Source: MTP4 sp052056915 (lineage in GTDB: Archaea > Halobacteriota > Methanosarcinia > Methanosarcinales > Methanosarcinaceae). Taken from it: DNA of 64,000 nt. A program made the position numbers and the translations under genes. Each line of letters begins with the position of its first letter. The first letter of the stretch is position 1. This document shows positions 62,185-64,000 of the stretch, one piece after another. The stretch covers positions 1,178,001 through 1,242,000 of the forward strand of contig NZ_CP195119.1 in NCBI RefSeq assembly GCF_052056915.1, written 5' to 3'. The notes beneath the pieces were generated by a model. It did no database searches. It saw nothing but the letters and a program-made list of their open reading frames with translations, and was not told the DNA's origin.

Positions 62185-63735
62185 ATGCACTCGAAAGAAC
62201 AGCAGGCCGGAATGGATGAGCAGCAGGCCGGAAAGGATGCCGGTAAAATTCCCAGGATCCTTATTTCCGCAGACCGTTCCTCCTCCGGGAAAACAACCAT
62301 TTCCATGGGGCTGATGGCTGTCCTTGCCTCCAGGGGTTATAAGGTCCAGCCCTTCAAAGTCGCCCTGGACTACATCGACTCCAGTTATCATACCGAAATC
62401 ACGGGCAGGTTCTGCCGGAACCTGGACGGTTACCTGATGGACGAAAACGGGATCCTGGATGTTTACACCCATGCCTGCGAAGTAGGGGAAGGTGCGGACA
62501 TAGCGATTATCGAAGGAGTCCGGGGACTCTACGAGGGTTTCGAGAGCCTGAGCGACATAGGGAGTACTGCACAGATCGCAAAGCTCCTCAAATGTCCCGT
62601 GGTCTTCGTAATCAACGCCAGGAGCATCACCCGTTCGAGTGCGGCCCTTGTAAACGGGTACAAAAATTTTGATCCCGAGGTGGAAATTGCCGGAGTCATC
62701 CTGAACAATATCGGGAGCATCAGACACGCCGAAAAGGCAAAACAGGCAATCGAATACTACGCAGGGGTCCCGGTTATCGGGATAATTCCGAGAGACCCGT
62801 CCATGCAGATATCCATGCGCCACCTGGGGCTCATGCCCGCCCTTGAAGGCAGAAGGAGGCTCGGGGACTTCGATGAACGGCTCGGAGGAATTGAAAAGAT
62901 CATCAAAGAAGGGGTGGATATAGACCGGTTCCTTGCCATCGCAGGAAGCGCAAAACCTCTGGAATCCCCGGAAAACAGTATATTTACCGGAGTTGAGTCC
63001 GGGGCAGGTTCCATTTCAATTCCAGGTTCAATTCCTGAATCGATTCCAGAGTCTGATAAACCCAGGATCGGGGTCGCTCTGGATGAGGCTTTTAACTTTT
63101 ACTACCGCGACAATATCGATCTCCTTGAACTGGACGGGGCGGAAATCGTCTATTTCAGCCCTGTGAAAGATTCCCGGCTTCCAGATGTAGACGGCCTCTA
63201 CATAGGAGGCGGCTACCCAGAACTCTTCGCCTCCGAACTGGAAGCCAATGAGTCCATGCGCCGGGAAATCAAAGAAGCTTCTGCTTCGGGCATGCCGATC
63301 TATGCCGAGTGCGGCGGGCTCATGTACCTGACCGAAAAAATAAGCACCGGAGTTCCCGGAAAAGGTACCTACCACGATGCCAGCATGCCGGAGTCCACAT
63401 ATGAAATGGTTGGAGCACTCCCGGGGCATACCATCATGGGGCAGACCCGGGTTGTCAGCTATAACATCGGGACCCTTGCCGGGGACTGTGTGATAGGGAA
63501 AAAAGGCAACACCTTCAAGGGACATGAGTTTCATCACTCCGAAATCCGGGAAATTCCGGGGGACGCAAAGTTTGCCATAAAACTGTCCCGGGGCACCGGC
63601 ATCAAGGACGACCTCGACGGGCTCACGGTTGAAAATACCCTTGGCTCCTACGCCCACCTGCACGGGGCAGCCTACAGGGAACTGGCAGGCTCCTTTGTGG
63701 AAGCGGTAAGGAAATACCGAGCAGAGGAAAAGTAA
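62185..63735 (+). CDS. cfbB: Ni-sirohydrochlorin a,c-diamide synthase, CbiA-like
   Basis: A 516-residue glutamine amidotransferase of the CobB/CbiA family. The N-terminal synthetase has DRSSSGKTTISMGL, DYIDSSYHTEITG and EGVRGLYEGFES; the C-terminal class I-like glutaminase has GGGYPELFASELEANESM, AECGGLMYLTEK with the catalytic cysteine, and HEFHHSEIRE. It amidates the a and c acetate side chains of Ni-sirohydrochlorin. It is the last cfb gene before endA. Confidence 0.95.
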   Translation: MHSKEQQAGMDEQQAGKDAGKIPRILISADRSSSGKTTISMGLMAVLASRGYKVQPFKVALDYIDSSYHTEITGRFCRNLDGYLMDENGILDVYTHACEVGEGADIAIIEGVRGLYEGFESLSDIGSTAQIAKLLKCPVVFVINARSITRSSAALVNGYKNFDPEVEIAGVILNNIGSIRHAEKAKQAIEYYAGVPVIGIIPRDPSMQISMRHLGLMPALEGRRRLGDFDERLGGIEKIIKEGVDIDRFLAIAGSAKPLESPENSIFTGVESGAGSISIPGSIPESIPESDKPRIGVALDEAFNFYYRDNIDLLELDGAEIVYFSPVKDSRLPDVDGLYIGGGYPELFASELEANESMRREIKEASASGMPIYAECGGLMYLTEKISTGVPGKGTYHDASMPESTYEMVGALPGHTIMGQTRVVSYNIGTLAGDCVIGKKGNTFKGHEFHHSEIREIPGDAKFAIKLSRGTGIKDDLDGLTVENTLGSYAHLHGAAYRELAGSFVEAVRKYRAEEK

Positions 63736-63831
63736 GTGAAGAATTATATAAATGAAAGCATACTAAAAGCTGGAATTAATCACTAAAAGCTGATTTTATT
63801 CATTTTTATATTTTATTTTCAGGTGAAGTTA

Positions 63832-64000
63832 TTGAAAGCAAAACTGAAAGGAGACAGAGTCCGGGCCGGCAAGGAAGCTGTCAACGAACTGTATAAAACC
63901 GGCTATTTCGGGCGTCCCAAAGGTGACGGGCTTGAACTCCGGCTTGTGGAAGCTGCATTTCTCCTGTACCGCGGGAAGCTCGAGATCGAGCTGGAGGGAA
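63832..64000 (+). CDS. endA: tRNA-splicing endonuclease, N-terminal part (cut by window edge)
   Basis: The first ~56 codons read KAKLKGDRVRAGKEAVNELY, KTGYFGRPKGDGLELRLVEAA and FLLYRGKLEIELEG, the known N-terminal domain of archaeal EndA, which removes introns from tRNA. aggtga (63821-63826) five bases before the TTG at 63832 supports that start; the GTG at 63823, also in frame, is an alternative. The remaining ~300 residues lie beyond the window. The gap from cfbB (63736-63831) is short and may hold the endA promoter. Confidence 0.88.
   Translation, partial: MKAKLKGDRVRAGKEAVNELYKTGYFGRPKGDGLELRLVEAAFLLYRGKLEIELEG

Overview
The window comes from the chromosome of a methanogenic archaeon, almost certainly a Methanosarcina or close relative. 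The evidence is a coenzyme F430 (cfb) gene cluster, an archaeal glycerol-1-phosphate dehydrogenase (EgsA), archaeal RpoE/Spt4, aIF2-gamma, a Kae1-Bud32 fusion, PurP, and archaeal families UPF0179, DUF2150, DUF63, DUF359 and DUF1638. Gaps are AT-rich and full of short tandem duplications. Almost every recognised gene ends in TAA or TGA; only one clearly ends in TAG, as expected for a pyrrolysine-using lineage.

Region 1-8.3 kb (minus strand) is a surface-polysaccharide locus: a flippase cut by the window edge, UDP-GlcNAc 2-epimerase, a DUF354 glycosyltransferase-like protein, a polysaccharide-deacetylase-like protein, a DegT aminotransferase, a FemAB-type acyltransferase and a double deacetylase fusion. 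Then come 2.4 kb of mostly non-coding DNA with one candidate small membrane protein, a large Ig-repeat surface protein (10.75-13.7 kb), and a mixed stretch (14.5-18.1 kb) with a radical SAM protein, a ferredoxin, a cyclase-family hydrolase, a pilin-like protein and a hypothetical protein.

Region 18.2-33.2 kb (minus strand) holds the conserved information-processing operon aIF2-gamma, PIN, RpoE, Spt4, DUF359 kinase, S24e, S27Ae, and further on Kae1-Bud32 and the XTP pyrophosphatase. About 9 kb separates S27Ae from Kae1-Bud32. This stretch is occupied mainly by three tandem TPR genes. The two AT-rich ones (23.98-28.91 kb) are each interrupted only by in-frame TAG codons (three and one), with no frameshift, TAA or TGA. 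This is the most interesting signal in the window: either UAG is read through, for example as pyrrolysine, or the genes have decayed through amber mutations only.

Region 33.6-56.97 kb is mixed: PurP, SpoIIM-like and DUF63 membrane proteins, EgsA, UPF0179, DUF2150, a sugar/glycogen group (GT4, GalT-like, glycogen-synthase-like), two DUF1638 paralogues, two small membrane paralogues flanking an ABC ATPase and an aerolysin-like protein, a GNAT, a coiled-coil membrane protein, an AlkD-like protein and a transglutaminase-like lipoprotein.

Region 57.1-63.7 kb (plus strand) is the coenzyme F430 pathway: two tandem cfbA genes, cfbE, cfbD, cfbC and cfbB, followed by the start of the tRNA-splicing endonuclease gene endA. 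Together they carry sirohydrochlorin through nickel insertion, amidation, reductive cyclisation and final ring closure to the cofactor of methyl-coenzyme M reductase. No tRNA, rRNA or CRISPR array was found.
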